Below, piece by piece: positions 25,559 to 37,155 of a DNA stretch of 64,000 nt. Position 1 is the first letter of the stretch; every line of letters begins with the position of its first letter. The notes beneath the pieces were generated by a model. The model was not told the DNA's origin. It did not search any database and worked only from the letters and a program-made list of their open reading frames with translations. The translations under genes and the position numbers were made by a program. The stretch is from Annulohypoxylon bovei var. microspora (taxonomy: Eukaryota > Ascomycota > Sordariomycetes > Xylariales > Hypoxylaceae): positions 186,001-250,000 of the forward strand of contig MU405223.1 in NCBI GenBank assembly GCA_022836615.1, in the 5' to 3' direction.

Positions 25559-26621
25559 ATGAACGGTCTTTACCAGACGTCATGGAGGTCGCTACGAGCA
25601 AGCACGACGTCACAATGGGCATGCGCATCCTGCCGCCGAAATCTAGCTCGAGCAAAGCCATCACCTTCGCGCAGGACCGTAACGAATAGTGCCACGACGA
25701 AGAAGCCTCGAGCTACTGGCGCGGCCGAGGCTCCGTCGATGGAGCGTATGGCGGAATATTACAGATATAAGAACCGGACGACGATGTACGAATACCCCTA
25801 TCAATAGTCCTTGTCCCTCTTGCAAGCTCGTCGCTCAATGGCTGTCATAGGTTCTACACGCTCAGCATCATCCTCGGCACCGTCGCCTTCTCGTACGGAT
25901 CGGTTCCCATGTACAAGATGGTATGACCTACCTCGCTTCTACATAGACATATACTCTGCGCATATATATACGACCCCTAGGATATAGACAGAGCTAACAA
26001 CCAGCCTTAAACAGATCTGCCAAACGACCGGCTGGGGCGGGCAGCCCGTCCGCGCGCCAGGCCACGGCGGGTCCTCCTCCAACGACGCGGACTACGACCA
26101 GGCGTCGCGGGTGATCCCGGTGACGGACGCGCGGCGCATCCGCGTGACCTTCAGCGCCTCGGTGTCGGACATCCTGCCGTGGAAGTTCGTGCCGCAGCAG
26201 CGCGAGGTGCGGGTGCTGCCGGGCGAGACCGCGCTCGCCTTCTACACGGCGACCAACCGGAGCGATACTGACATCATCGGCGTCGCCACCTACAGCGTCA
26301 CCCCCGCCCAGGTCGCCCCCTACTTCAGCAAGATCCAGTGCTTCTGCTTCGAGGAGCAGCGGTTAAACGCCGGCGAGACCGTTGATATGCCTGTGTTTTT
26401 TTACTTGGATCCCGATCTGCTGAATGACCTGAATATGCGCGGGATCAATGAGGTTACGCTGAGTTATACGTTTTTTAGTAAGTGCTTACTTGTCCTTTTT
26501 AAATGTGTTGGGTTGGATTGGGGCTGGTTGGTGAGGTGTTGGACTAATGAGATTTGCAGAGGCGAAGTATGATAATAATGGGAACTTTAGGGGGTTCCCG
26601 ACAACGATGACGACGACGTAA
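25559..26621 (+). CDS. COX11: Cytochrome c oxidase assembly protein Cox11
   Basis: 273-residue protein from exons 25559-25785, 25851-25920, 26015-26477 and 26560-26621. Cox11 is an inner-membrane copper chaperone that inserts Cu(B) into Cox1. The N-terminal 60 residues are basic and Ser/Thr-rich, a likely mitochondrial presequence. A membrane segment FYTLSIILGTVAFSYGSVPM covers about 77-96. The intermembrane-space domain carries Cys101 (ICQTTGWGG) and the copper-binding CFCF at 208-211 in KIQCFCFEEQ. It also has PVFFYLDP and the conserved TLSYTFF. Homologue alignment fixed the AT|G TTC and TTT A|AG junctions. Exon 3 is strikingly GC-rich relative to exon 1 and the flanks. It ends in a Thr-rich tail, TTMTTT. 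Confidence 0.95.
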
Positions 26622-27444
26622 ATACTGTGTGTATCGTTGTTTAAACTTTTGGAATTGTTTATATTGCCGCTCATCGACTCATATTGTATATAAAGTGCGG
26701 TGGGCTTGGAAGCGCTTTCGGCCCCCTTTAGAAGTTTTGAAGGAATTGCCTTGCAAGCAATATCAACTTCGTTCTTATTACTACCCGTCCAAAATAAATA
26801 GGATTATGACAAAGCTCTTCATTCGCAGGGTCTTAAATTTTAGGCATCTCTCAGTTTGCTGAAGAGGAGACAGCTCAAGTCCAATAAGGAGAGAACCTCG
26901 TATCAAGCCCACGCATGGAATTAAGCTGGAACCATATGATGGTATTCGATGTTGATTATTCCCCTTCCATTACTAGGTCTAGCAACTCACTTTCGGACTA
27001 AATAGTAATTTGTCCTTCATGATATTTTAGGTTTATCTTGTCTTTCGTAACTACGTGAATATTCCAAACTAGAGTGCTTGGAAAGGTGAATGTTTAAGTA
27101 TCTGCGATTTGTCAGGGGACATATCTAGCTTATGTAAGGCTATAAAGAAAGCCACAATTTGACCTAGCTTCAGCCACCTACATATTACGCTACGTGGCTG
27201 AACTATACCTACGTCACTCGCTCGTCCCAACTTTTCCACTCACCTGTCGCGATGTCACAAGGCTACTTAGTTTCCTTAGTTAGCTCAACACCAGCCTGAT
27301 CGCAAACGCACACCAAGCAACAAGTCAATCATCCAACCTAGCAACCACCATCCTATCTCCGCAATGATTCTCCAACCCTAAGCATCAATACCATCCCACC
27401 TCCTCACACCCAACCAACAAACCAACCAACCCAACCCAAAAATC
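26622..27444. other. Intergenic, COX11 3' flank and next promoter
   Basis: 823 bp without a supported gene. From about 27300 it becomes a C/A-rich leader with CCAACC repeats just before the next start codon, likely the 5' UTR of the 27445 gene. Confidence 0.45.
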
Positions 27445-28149
27445 ATGGAAAACACCACATCCCGCCTCCGCCGCACCTTCGCCTACCCCACAGACTCGCC
27501 GCCCCCCTCCCCCACCTCCGCCGCCCTCGCCCTCGACGAGCAGGAGCAGGACGACCTGATCAGCACCCTCGCGCAGCAGAACGACGCGCGGAACGCGCAA
27601 TTCCGCATCCTGCTGCTATGCCTGCCCGCCGTGTCCTCGCTACCGTACCTCTTCGCCCTGCTCTCCCCCCTCACCCAGAGCGCAAGCGGGGCCGGGACGA
27701 CCCGATCGATCGCCCTGCTCAGCCTGACGAGCCTCGCGTGCACGGCCTGGACGCTGTGGGTCCAGGCGCCGGGCGTGACGGGGATTCGGGTACTGGATGC
27801 CTGGGTCGGGGCAAGTGGCAAAGACGGCGCGGGGACGAAGGCGCGGAGTCGGGGTGCGCGTGACGATTACGGTGGCGGTGTCGCGAGCTCGCCGTTCTGG
27901 GCGGAGGAGCATCGCGGTTCGCCGCTAGCTCGGTACTTGCCGTATCTGAACCTCGGACTTTGTGCGGTGCTAGTCTTGACCGGGTTACTTACAAGATCGG
28001 GCGCTTCCCAGGGGCATTGGGGGCACGTCGGGTTGAGCAACTTGCCTGCTATCGTGTACGGTGTCGTGCTACTCGCCAAGATAGTTATGGGCGGCGTGGA
28101 TCCGGAGAAAGAATTAAGCGCACTGCGGTACGAGTACAAGGGGGCTTAA
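27445..28149 (+). CDS. Multi-pass membrane protein of unknown function
   Basis: Single-exon protein of 234 residues, not recognised as a named family. The N-terminus is polar with a Pro-rich PTDSPPPSPTS patch and an acidic EQEQDDLISTLAQQNDARN helix. Hydrophobic segments follow at about 54-76 (ILLLCLPAVSSLPYLFALL), 90-108, 166-184 (YLNLGLCAVLVLTGLL) and 198-214 (LPAIVYGVVLLAKIVMGG), giving three or four membrane passes. A Gly/Arg-rich loop lies between the second and third. The tail DPEKELSALRYEYKGA is charged. The coding sequence is very GC-rich with a C/G preference at third positions, supporting real coding. ATG at 27445 has the context AATCATGG. It converges with the NUC-2 gene, 219 bp away. 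Confidence 0.75.
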   Translation: MENTTSRLRRTFAYPTDSPPPSPTSAALALDEQEQDDLISTLAQQNDARNAQFRILLLCLPAVSSLPYLFALLSPLTQSASGAGTTRSIALLSLTSLACTAWTLWVQAPGVTGIRVLDAWVGASGKDGAGTKARSRGARDDYGGGVASSPFWAEEHRGSPLARYLPYLNLGLCAVLVLTGLLTRSGASQGHWGHVGLSNLPAIVYGVVLLAKIVMGGVDPEKELSALRYEYKGA

Positions 28150-28368
28150 AGGGGGCTAAAAGAGCTTACCCCTACGAGTTGCAATAACACTGTAATTCTC
28201 GATAGCAAAAATAATGAGTCTCTCTTTTTAATTCGTATCATTCATCTGGCGCTACGTCCGAGCCTTTTCCCATGCGCCAAACCGTACAGATAGGTAGCTT
28301 ATTCACAGCTTAGGAACCGAATCCATAACCGATGCCGTAACAATACTCTAGATAACTCTCATTTTTGT

Positions 28369-31300
28369 CTATACGTCTATAGACTCGTTAAATCTCAAGA
28401 CCCCATTACCCTTCAACAACCCATCGACGCCCTTAGGGATGGGAAATAGATCCGCGTGTAGGTATGGATCTGTGACCTGCTCGGCCGATTTGTCGACGAC
28501 TAACGCTAGCCCGTGGGACTTTATCGCGTCTACGAGAGCTGGAACCATGTTCTAATCGCAATATCATGTTAGCAACACTCCTAAAACAAATTTGACCGTT
28601 TCCCCTCTTCAGGGGGATAAACTTACCAGTAGCCGAGAGCAGCAAACAAGTCCCATAAAATTGTTGCTCTGAGCTATCCTTACAGTCTCCTTAACCGAAA
28701 ATGTCCTCCTCCCACTGCTCTGAATTACGCTAGGTGAGAGCATAACATCTTCCCGACCGAGGTCGTTGCAGAAAAATACCGGGAAATTAGGTTGCTTCCA
28801 GTTTAAGGTCGTGCAGAGCGTAGGGTTATATGAGCTGAAAACAACCGATCTGACAGTATCGGGAGCCGACATTGTCTGTGCTCGTTGTACCCTTGCGTGA
28901 TCGAATACTATGGTAAGTATGGCGTCTACGAAGCTATTCACGTTTACGGTCGGCCCCAGCCCCAGCCTTCTCTCCTCGTCTTCCGATGGATATATAATCT
29001 GGAGATCGACGTGCATCGAGTTAGGAAGCAAAGAGAGTGCGTCTTCTAAAGACACGCCTGCCGTGTTAAGCACTCGATGAACATCGGCAATACTGCTATG
29101 GTCCTGAGAAGGAATGAAGGAAAGTTGAGCTCTCCCTAGATTCGATGCTGTGACGGTAGAAAACTGTTCATAGGATAGTCGCGAGATCGATACGTCGATG
29201 CCGCCGCATTGGATCATCCACTGAGGCCATATAACAGGAATACCATCGCTCGTATGTTGAACGTACAGCTGAACAAAGTCGCCAGACAAACTCGAGCCGG
29301 TAACAAACATGGTAGGATTTTGATCAAGCTGGCTCGTGGCCTTCCAATAAGTCTCAAAGTCTGTAATCTCTAGCGGAGTTCCCTGGAAAGGCTTGATTAC
29401 TTGAGTATTGAAGCTTATTTGGCCGATCGCTCGGAGTCGGGGGTCAAACAGCGGAAGACAACATTTTCCTGAGCTACTCCAAGAAGCTCGGAATGTGTTT
29501 GGAAGCGCAACCGTCTTTGCAATGATCTTCGCGCCGTAAGTGGGGAATACGTCGAAGTCGAGGGTAAATGTATCAAGATTATCGACCTGAAAAGATACGA
29601 GCCGGGTATCTTCTTGGAAAGGTAATATGATGTTCTTGGGAATAAGATCTGATAACTTAGAGGAAATGGTTAATCGTGCAGCAGGATATTTACTATCGTG
29701 GAAGAATACTAGTGGGTGGTCACCGTCTTCCTGGAAGCTAATCTGGATAACGGCCTTCGTGTCTAGGAAGTTATGGCCGTAGCGTCGTAAAGGTATTATC
29801 GGTGGCGGAAGTTCGAGGATAGGTATGGCGTCAGCATCAAGCGACATTGGGACTGGCGTGCTTCCACTCCCTAAGGGGGCTAGAAGAGGCCCAGTTGTGT
29901 TCATCATAAAAGGACTCTCCGTGTTGCCCTTCTGATACGGCGTAAGTTTCTGAATGCATTCCAGATGTCCTTCCCACGCCGCATAATACATAGCAGGTAA
30001 GTCCTTCTCGTCAACGATGTTAGGATCCACGCCCACATTCAAGAGCTCCTCCAAGCAAGGCACGTTCCCCTCACTTGCCGCATGTACTAGCGGAGTCCAG
30101 CCATATAATTTGTCGATTTGGTCCAAATCAGCACCATATTCCTGCAGCAAGCGAAGTAGTTGAGGTGTCTGGCCCGACCGTGCTACCAGATGCTGAGGGT
30201 ATAACCCTTCAGCATCAGGTAATATCTGCACACCATGGGCCAGAAGTAGCTTGACTATATCAAGTGATCCATGCTCGCAGGCGAGATTAAGTGGTATATG
30301 GTCCGTCTCTGACACGGGATCTAAACGCGACGAGGTTGCGAGAAGTCGTTGGACGCATGAAAGGTGACCGTGAATAATAGCGTGGATCAGCGGAGTAAAG
30401 TTATCGTGGTCGATCAGATCGATTGTTGTCGGGTTGGCTATACGTCAACTTTAGTATCATGTCATCTAGCCAGAAATCAAAGTTGATTTTACCTTGAAGT
30501 AGAAGTTCGAGCATATCCAATCTTCCATGCATACTCGCATAGTGAAGCGGCACCCGCCCATAGACATCTGTCCTATTAACCTCAACTCCTTGCGATAGAC
30601 CAACATTTAGCACAAACGAGTTTCCGTAAATTGTAGCCTGGTGGAGGCAATTTCGTTCGTTAATGTCATCTTCGGATCGAATGTCGACGAGCCCGGTCTC
30701 CAACAAGACCTCGAGAGAAGCTTGTGGCGCCTCATGGATAGCGGCGAGAAAGGTGCGGGTCACTCTCTCCATCAAAGAGACATCCATTCCGGACGGCGAA
30801 CTAGACCCAGCTCTCATCCTTGAGAGGAGATCTCGCAGTGATTCCAAGTTACCAGAAATTGCCGTGTCAAGTAGCAAACTATCCGCGTCGCCTTCATCCG
30901 TTCCGAGCAGGTGCTGGCTGCTCACCATATGTTCCGAACGGGCTTCAAACGGGACATGATCGCCGTCTGCCCAAGCCCCAAGCTCCTGCAGACTAGTTGT
31001 CGCCTGATCTGAAAGTTCGCTGATGACCGGGGCATTGAAGAATGGCTGTACCTCCACAGCGCGAGATAGGTACAGCTCCTTAGTCTTAGACTTAGATGTC
31101 TTATCCCATTTTTTAAGGATCTTAGAGAAGGCGGTCCCATTGATCTCGACAAATTGCTGGAGTTTATTTAGATCATTCGCAAATTGTTGGAACCCTTCTT
31201 CCAGCGTCGTGAACTTGGCCGAGCGTCTAGAGACGCTGTGGCGAGATTGTAGAACTCTCTTCTTATCTAGTAATGTTTTGAGCCGAATTTTGAGCTTGAT

Positions 31301-31912
31301 TGGTGTCAACATCAAGGATTCTCAAGTAAAATAATTAGCGACATATTTACTTACTTCAGCTTCTTTCTGGAGGTAAAATACGTTGACTTTCTCTAGCTCT
31401 CGTTCCTACGTACTGTAAGCGCCATTCACGAGCACATGACTCTCTACGAGATAATAGTAAACCCTACCAACTGAAAAAAGAACTTTGCTTTGTTCGCCTG
31501 TAGAGCAACTTGGGTGTCTACCGGCGTGGGAGTAAAGTGAGGGTCATTTTGAGCGCTCAATGTCGGGGTGGCAGAGAGCTTCTTGATGAGCTATTGGCTG
31601 GTGTTAGTGATACAATCCCACTTTGCAAGCAACACAAGTTTCATTTAAGATAGCACGAATGACAATTCAGCCTTTTCCCCGGTCAACACGGACCTTATTC
31701 CCCCAGAGCCCCATGGAAAGCATACGCTATTGACTAAGACAGAACGGACGGCCGACATACTTTTTTGAGCGCCTTGTAGTTTACGAAGCTGGCGGCATAT
31801 TCTGGTACTTCAAGCTGACGCTTCTGGATTTGCTTACCGAACTTCCTAGAGAGGTATTAGTAGCTCCTTGCAGGGGAAAGGTAGTCCGCGGCTAACGGGT
31901 TGGAACTTACAT
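28369..31912 (-). CDS. nuc-2: Phosphate-starvation regulator NUC-2/PHO81 (SPX-ankyrin-GDPD-like)
   Basis: 1018-residue protein from seven exons: 31912-31911, 31845-31761, 31590-31468, 31405-31355, 31294-30493, 30437-28627 and 28551-28369. NUC-2/PHO81 inhibits the cyclin-CDK that phosphorylates the phosphate-response transcription factor when phosphate is low. The SPX domain begins MKFGKQIQKRQLEVPEY and continues KALKKLIKKL and FFFQLERELEKVN, typical of PHO81 rather than GDE1. Ankyrin repeats run from about 270 to 530 (RVPLHYASMHGRLDMLELLL, GWTPLVHAASEGN). The C-terminal glycerophosphodiesterase-like domain (about 700-1010) lacks the catalytic residues: the place of the usual E-x-D-V-Q reads LYVQHTSDGIPVIWPQW, without the HD pair. 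The first coding exon is only AT; the start codon is completed by G after a 65-nt intron. Confidence 0.9.
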
Positions 31913-34275
31913 GGTGCGGCAGAGGCCCGCAACCAGCCCGTGAAGGCTGTTTACTAGGACGGAAGCCTCAAGACTGACCGAGAATGCGTGTCTCAATAAA
32001 TGGCTTCAACGGCTGTTTTCCGTGTGTAACTAAATGTAGGGGTGCGGGTTGCAGCAGGGGAGACTAGGGAGGTGTGTCTGGTGGCACGGTAGGGTCGACG
32101 TAAGGGACGAGGGTTTAAGCATTCAAGATATGTCTCTCGAGTCGTATAATTTTCTGCTCGGACTTTGAGTTGTTAAGGGAGACAATCGAAAGAACGAAGT
32201 TGATAACTAAAGGTAAGTAACACCAAGTGAATCAACATTCAGACATGTGGCAATTCCAGGAGAGGGGGGCGTTCTGGTAGGGTACAAGCTCTTGAATGGG
32301 ATTATCGCCCGACCTGCAGCTTCGAAATCTTAGCCACCACTTCGGGATGCTGCATAGGAGTCTAAGTTAGACCAATTCAATAAAAAACTAGGAAGTTGGT
32401 TCTAAGTGATAAATGTAGCAAACAAGCATATTCTACCTTCTGACTTCTGACTGGACCCGGATTCTCACGATAGAGAACCAACAAGCAGTGACGGAGGAAG
32501 GGTCACGCTCAAAACGATCTGACCGGTCGTATAACGGCGACTCGGTACTAAAGCTGGAGCTTCAGGCAACTAGAGTGGTTTGGTAAGACGATGCGCCAAA
32601 AGCCCAAAGCAATGGAACTTCTATCCAATGACTGCCGCTGTATATTGGAGTGGGGGTCAGATGGGGTTGGAATGCGATACTGTTCTCTGCATGAAGCGGC
32701 TGGTGATCCCGATGAAATGGCTTAGAAAGTGCTTTACTTAGCAGGTAGCAGAAAGGGAGAAGCTTCTGATAGGTTCGATGAACACGGATGTGACGCAGGA
32801 AAAAAGTGACGAGGACGTGCCCCAGACTCTTTAATATGACGATGTTGAATCCCGTGGAGGGGTCGATAAGGTCGATAGGAGGGTACCTTACATGGGGAAA
32901 AATGGAGAATCTTTCTCATGAGTCGAGCAGCTTCACAACGTCAAACTCGTATGGACTGTCAGACTGTGTAAATAGCTAGATCTCGAACGCCGAGAAGCTA
33001 GTAGTAACAATTTACTAGCTCTTAGTAACCTTGTAGATTACCTCGCTACGCCAGTGTATAGGCATATGATTGATATTTCGTATAGACTAGTTATAAGAAT
33101 GTGGATAGAAAGGCCGAGTTCGTCTTTCAAGTCGAGTGAGCGCTATATCTCATACGTAATGAACCGAACTTGTTGAGCCCCGTTGATACTTTTTGTTTTA
33201 TGTAAGTGTCTAGATTGATGAAGGAAAGCTTTAGAAGCACTGGTATTTTTTTCAGTTCAAGACAATCGGTAGGTACACTTCACGTACATAGGTATTATAG
33301 CGGGGCACTAAGAAAGAGCCGGTTGGAAGCGACTACCTTGGTAGTCACTGTACAGGACCTACTTACTTCACTCGTTACCTAACTATTAGTTACATCAATT
33401 GATATATGCATAAAGTCGTTGACTCTCTTATATGTTTATCTTCTTAATTATAGTCATACGCGGAAAAGTATCTGCCGCCTGGTTGAAAAACTTGAAAAGG
33501 CAAGCCGAGCAAATATCATTCACAAATACATAGGTGCAGACCTTTATGACCTTGTGGTCATGGCGGATTGATATCCCCCGATCGGACCCCGGTACAAGTA
33601 CATCTCAAAGTGGTGGTTTTATTCGGGAATGGGCTGCAGCAGTAGTTTCTTCCGTTGCAGGTCAGCCCCACAAAGTGGGCAATGGGTCCACTTTGCATCG
33701 CAGCTACTTTTTCCCTCTCCTCTTTCTCATGGATAACTCCAACCAATAAGAGGTTTCATCTTCACCCCGTGGCCTTCGATCTCGACGTCGCCTCCGAGTC
33801 CCGGGACCGGTCGGCGAGTACCGGTTCTTCCGTTATTTTCTCCGTCATCACCAAACCTCCTCGGCCTCCGATGTTTAACATCATATTTCATTATCGCCGA
33901 AATTCTACTGTTGTATTTCCTTTATTGTCTAAATACGATTCCTTCGTATGACTTTTTAGTCAAACTTCATAGTGACAGACAAACATTGTACGCTTCAAGC
34001 TATGTTATGTTCTCGGGGCATAACAAACCACGAAACACTCGGCGTTTTCATTTCGTAACTTACCTAGGTAGTCATTCATGATATCTTATAAGAAGCAACA
34101 TGTCTGCTACTTTTGGTGTGTTTTTAACCTACCCATTCAGGTACTTAGGCACCAATGGCCTCTTGTCCACGAGAGGATCTTCGACGATGGTGTAGTTGTA
34201 TCACATTTGCTACCTAGGTATCTAGGTAATTTGCAATGTGTATTGTTGATTCCTTCCTCTTAGCTAAGTCCTTGA
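31913..34275. other. 2.4-kb intergenic region
   Basis: No supported gene. The left part is the NUC-2 promoter and 5' UTR. The rest is AT-rich with scattered CCTAGG/TACCTA motifs, for example at 34060-34070 and 34210-34226. Short frames at 32734-32919 and 33534-33951 have no recognisable domains. Confidence 0.45.
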
Positions 34276-34730
34276 TCAGGCTCCCCAGACCGACCGCTCG
34301 ACCAACCATTCCATCTTCCCAGTGGCTTTATCCACCTTTCCAAACATGAAGCTCTCGAACTCAGTATCTTTGCCGCTAACCTTGATCGATCCGGTCATGC
34401 GCGCCGCTAGTTGGTCGCCATCGCGAAGAAACTCATGCCTATAGTAGTAGGAACCATATATGTTAACCCCGAGTCTCTACTTTACATATGCGTAAGATAG
34501 ATGAGGGGAGAGGCAACTCACACAACTGGCTTGTACTCGCTAACCTTTCCGCGCCACTCAGCGATACCCTTGACATAGACATCGAATTCTAGGCGATGGC
34601 CATTCATCATGTGGTAGAAAGTCGGTAGTGACGTGGACTCTGCGTAGGATTTGGCCTCCTCAGGACTGCCTTTAAGGGACCATTCCATAGCACGTTGGAA
34701 GCCTTCGCGAGTGGAGGTGAATTCGGACAT
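34276..34730 (-). CDS. Small SnoaL/NTF2-like protein
   Basis: 123-residue protein from exons 34730-34522 and 34438-34276. The pattern FQRAMEWSLKG, FYHMMNGHRLEFDVYVKGIAEW, HEFLRDGDQLAARMTGSIKV and a closing strand-rich WLVERSVWGA suggests an NTF2-like/SnoaL cone fold of about 120 residues. Such proteins include isomerases, cyclases and non-enzymatic domains; no catalytic residue can be assigned. It starts MSEFTSTREG. Intron GTGAGT...CTATAG is 83 nt and restores KPVV-HEFLRDG. It stands alone at the left edge of the accessory stretch, upstream of the terpenoid-like genes, and could be related to them, but distance (about 2.4 kb) makes this only a guess. Confidence 0.72.
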
Positions 34731-35191
34731 GGCGAAATGAAATGATAGGTTATGACGTGTTGCTAATGTACAAAGCCTAGGATTATGTAGTTAGCTATGT
34801 TGGTTCTTGTTTCCGTTTCCAACTAGAAATAATTGCAGGTAAACTCTACGAAAGAGAGATAGAGATTGTGTCTTTTTCTAGCCTATATACGCATGTGGGG
34901 AGACTGAGCTGGCTGAGCTAGCTGAGGTGTCTTATTCCCTTGCTTTTGTTTCCCTTGCTTTTTGCCCCGCCCCGCTCCGTCCCGCCCCCCTATTCTCCTA
35001 CATCCTGATGCCAAAAGCAAAACATTCTCTCAACATCTTCTCCTTTCACACGAGCTAATGCAGTTGTCACGGTAGTCTAACATTTCTATGAATCTGTTCC
35101 CGTGTTGTGCTTTTACCTGTTGGCGGTCATCCCCAACCAAAGCCTAGGTAGGTACAATCTCAGGTCCGAAATCTCCAACCCAAGATTTAGC
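34731..35191. other. Intergenic
   Basis: 461 bp holding the upstream region of the NTF2-like gene and a C-rich stretch at about 34965-34990. No supported coding region. Confidence 0.4.
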
Positions 35192-35488
35192 CTAGACCGT
35201 ATTCATCAAGTCAATTTTGGAAATTTCCTGATATGCCTCTTGATCATATTTCAAGATTGGCTCAGGCAATCCGCTTTTTAGCCCCTTGACTAGAAATAGT
35301 ACTATTACGACTTGAAAAATGAGGCACCCAGTTAGAGCTAACTCAGCTATTATGACTGTAGGGTAATTATATTCCCTCACCCCTTTTCCATCCATCGTAG
35401 GTGTCGACATATCAGACTGCGTTACACTGATCGTTGATGTCACCGCCGTCACCGCCGTCACCACCGCCGATGAGCTGTTAGTAGACAT
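35192..35488 (-). CDS. Possible small single-pass membrane protein
   Basis: 98-residue frame starting MSTNSSSAVVTAVTAVTS at the ATG at 35488. It has a Ser/Thr/Val-rich N-terminus, one strong hydrophobic segment (IIAELALTGCLIFQVVIVLFLV, about 46-67; shown in part as the membrane pass) followed by a basic K-G-L-K, and a charged C-terminal tail EAYQEISKIDLMNTV. The topology is plausible for a real membrane protein, but it has no recognised family, no intron and an AT-rich context. It could be a chance frame or the remnant of a longer gene. Confidence 0.35.
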   Translation of the reverse strand: MSTNSSSAVVTAVTAVTSTISVTQSDMSTPTMDGKGVREYNYPTVIIAELALTGCLIFQVVIVLFLVKGLKSGLPEPILKYDQEAYQEISKIDLMNTV

Positions 35489-37155
35489 ATACAAGGCCGC
35501 AAATATGATGTGCGTATTCTGTGTTATCCAAGTTATTACCTAGTTATATAATAGCAAACGGTATATACTTGAATTAATATCCGCATATATTCTGTGTGCT
35601 ACTGTGTCTATGAACAATCTCATTAAATTGCGAATAAAAGAGATAATGTTCAATACTACATGAAGCTGTTAACCTTGGATCCGTCCTTATTAAAAGTAAC
35701 GCATCATTTATAGAAGGTTACCTACTACATTTACTACCATGGGATTTATCCTAACAACTAGCGATGCCATCATATTATTATGATAGGCTCCTGTGCTTTG
35801 CCAGCAAAGTCTTTTATTTTTTAGGTACCTAGGTAGGTAGTTAATAGATGATCATGTGAAATAGGTATATATACGCTGCTCCTAGTCACTACCTATTCTG
35901 TTAATAAGCATATATTTAAAGGCGGTACATATTCATACGGGAAAACGAATAGATGACACCGTTGATTCTCGGGTATAAGGGAAAAGCGGTAGGCAGGTGT
36001 GCAACGAATGCACTGTTACCATGTTAGACCCCAATCACTTATAGTTAATATACGTAAGACGGTTTCGTGTATTATTAACACAAGATTACCAGCCAGTCAT
36101 AACCTCACAACAACAATGTAAGATGGATCATTACAGCAAAAAGGTCAGACATTTACAGCCAACGTTACACGATGCTTATACCAAAGCATGTAAGCTGCAA
36201 GTATCAGTGACCCTCGGGATAAAATGCCGATTAACGAACCAAAGTCTTATATTCATCCCTTACGCCTTAGGGCTACATAGATTAACACACCACTAACTTG
36301 TGAGATATGCCGAAATGTGGTCTACCTAATGCAAGGTAAATGTTATGTAATAATATAATTTTAATTCATTATTAACTACGAACCATCTGTTAGTTAATAA
36401 GTAGAACGACTGATAATCACTGAAACGAGGTCTAGTTGCTGTATGACGAGTTTATCGGTTAGTGCAAAGGCAAAAATATTCCCATGATAACTACACTTGA
36501 TTCGATAGCGTTGCGTAGACGATTTCCTAAGGTAACTAGGTAGTCTTAAAGGAGTTAACTTTCGTAGTTTTATATGAATTTTGCGAAGATAGCCTGTTGT
36601 AGGCTGACGAAGCAGTAGGGGTCTAACGCCTTTACATAGTCCTAGGTGTGTTACAACGCAGAGGAGCTCCAAATATATCCCCTTTTCTGGGACCCAAGGC
36701 TATCCTGTTACACTGCCCCCTTAATGGTTCGAAATTCCAACACGCTTTTTAGCTTTCCAAAACATTAGACTTCTAACAGGTAAGCTACTTTAGTATATTA
36801 AAATACATAACACTGCAATCGGCGTGACGTGTAAGTCATATCTACAATGAACATAGGTTGGTAGATACCACGATGGAAATTAACATAATATGCTGTAACT
36901 AAAGTAATGATATGATCCATTAACAATAGAACTCCAAATTTCCGAAATTTGATATATAATGGTTAGGCAATAGTTACTATTCTTATAAATTTAGGTTTTA
37001 CTGTTATCCTTCCGTGTAACTGTTAGGCTTACTGTCTTGTAACAACAGTACCTACGAAGTAGAAGCTATTGTCAGCTTGGAGTAGTTGTCCTTTAAATAC
37101 CTAGGTAGCTCTAGCTGATTATTTCCGAGCGACGTTAAGTCGAAGTAAGTTTCTC
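35489..37155. other. AT-rich accessory intergenic region
   Basis: 1.7 kb, strongly AT-rich, with many TTAAC/TATTA steps and a CCTAGG motif at about 35823-35840. A possible degenerate LTR edge is described separately at 36394-36725. No supported gene. Confidence 0.45.
36394..36725 (-). mobile_element. Possible degenerate LTR with polypurine tract
   Basis: On the minus strand the sequence AAGGGGGCAG (about 36725-36716) is followed directly by TGTAACAGGATAGCC, resembling a polypurine tract abutting the start of a 3' LTR of a Ty3-like element. The downstream 300 bp is AT-rich and includes TATAAAAC. No second copy of this putative LTR was found in the window, and no pol coding was read. Low confidence. 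Confidence 0.25.

Noticed and set aside
28609..31912. Identification as GDE1 glycerophosphodiesterase
   Set aside because: The SPX sequence (QIQKRQLEVPEY, FFFQLERELEKVN) matches PHO81/NUC-2 better, and the GDPD catalytic residues are missing.
36394..36672. 92-codon frame as a real protein
   Set aside because: It lies in the possible LTR remnant and has no recognisable domain.
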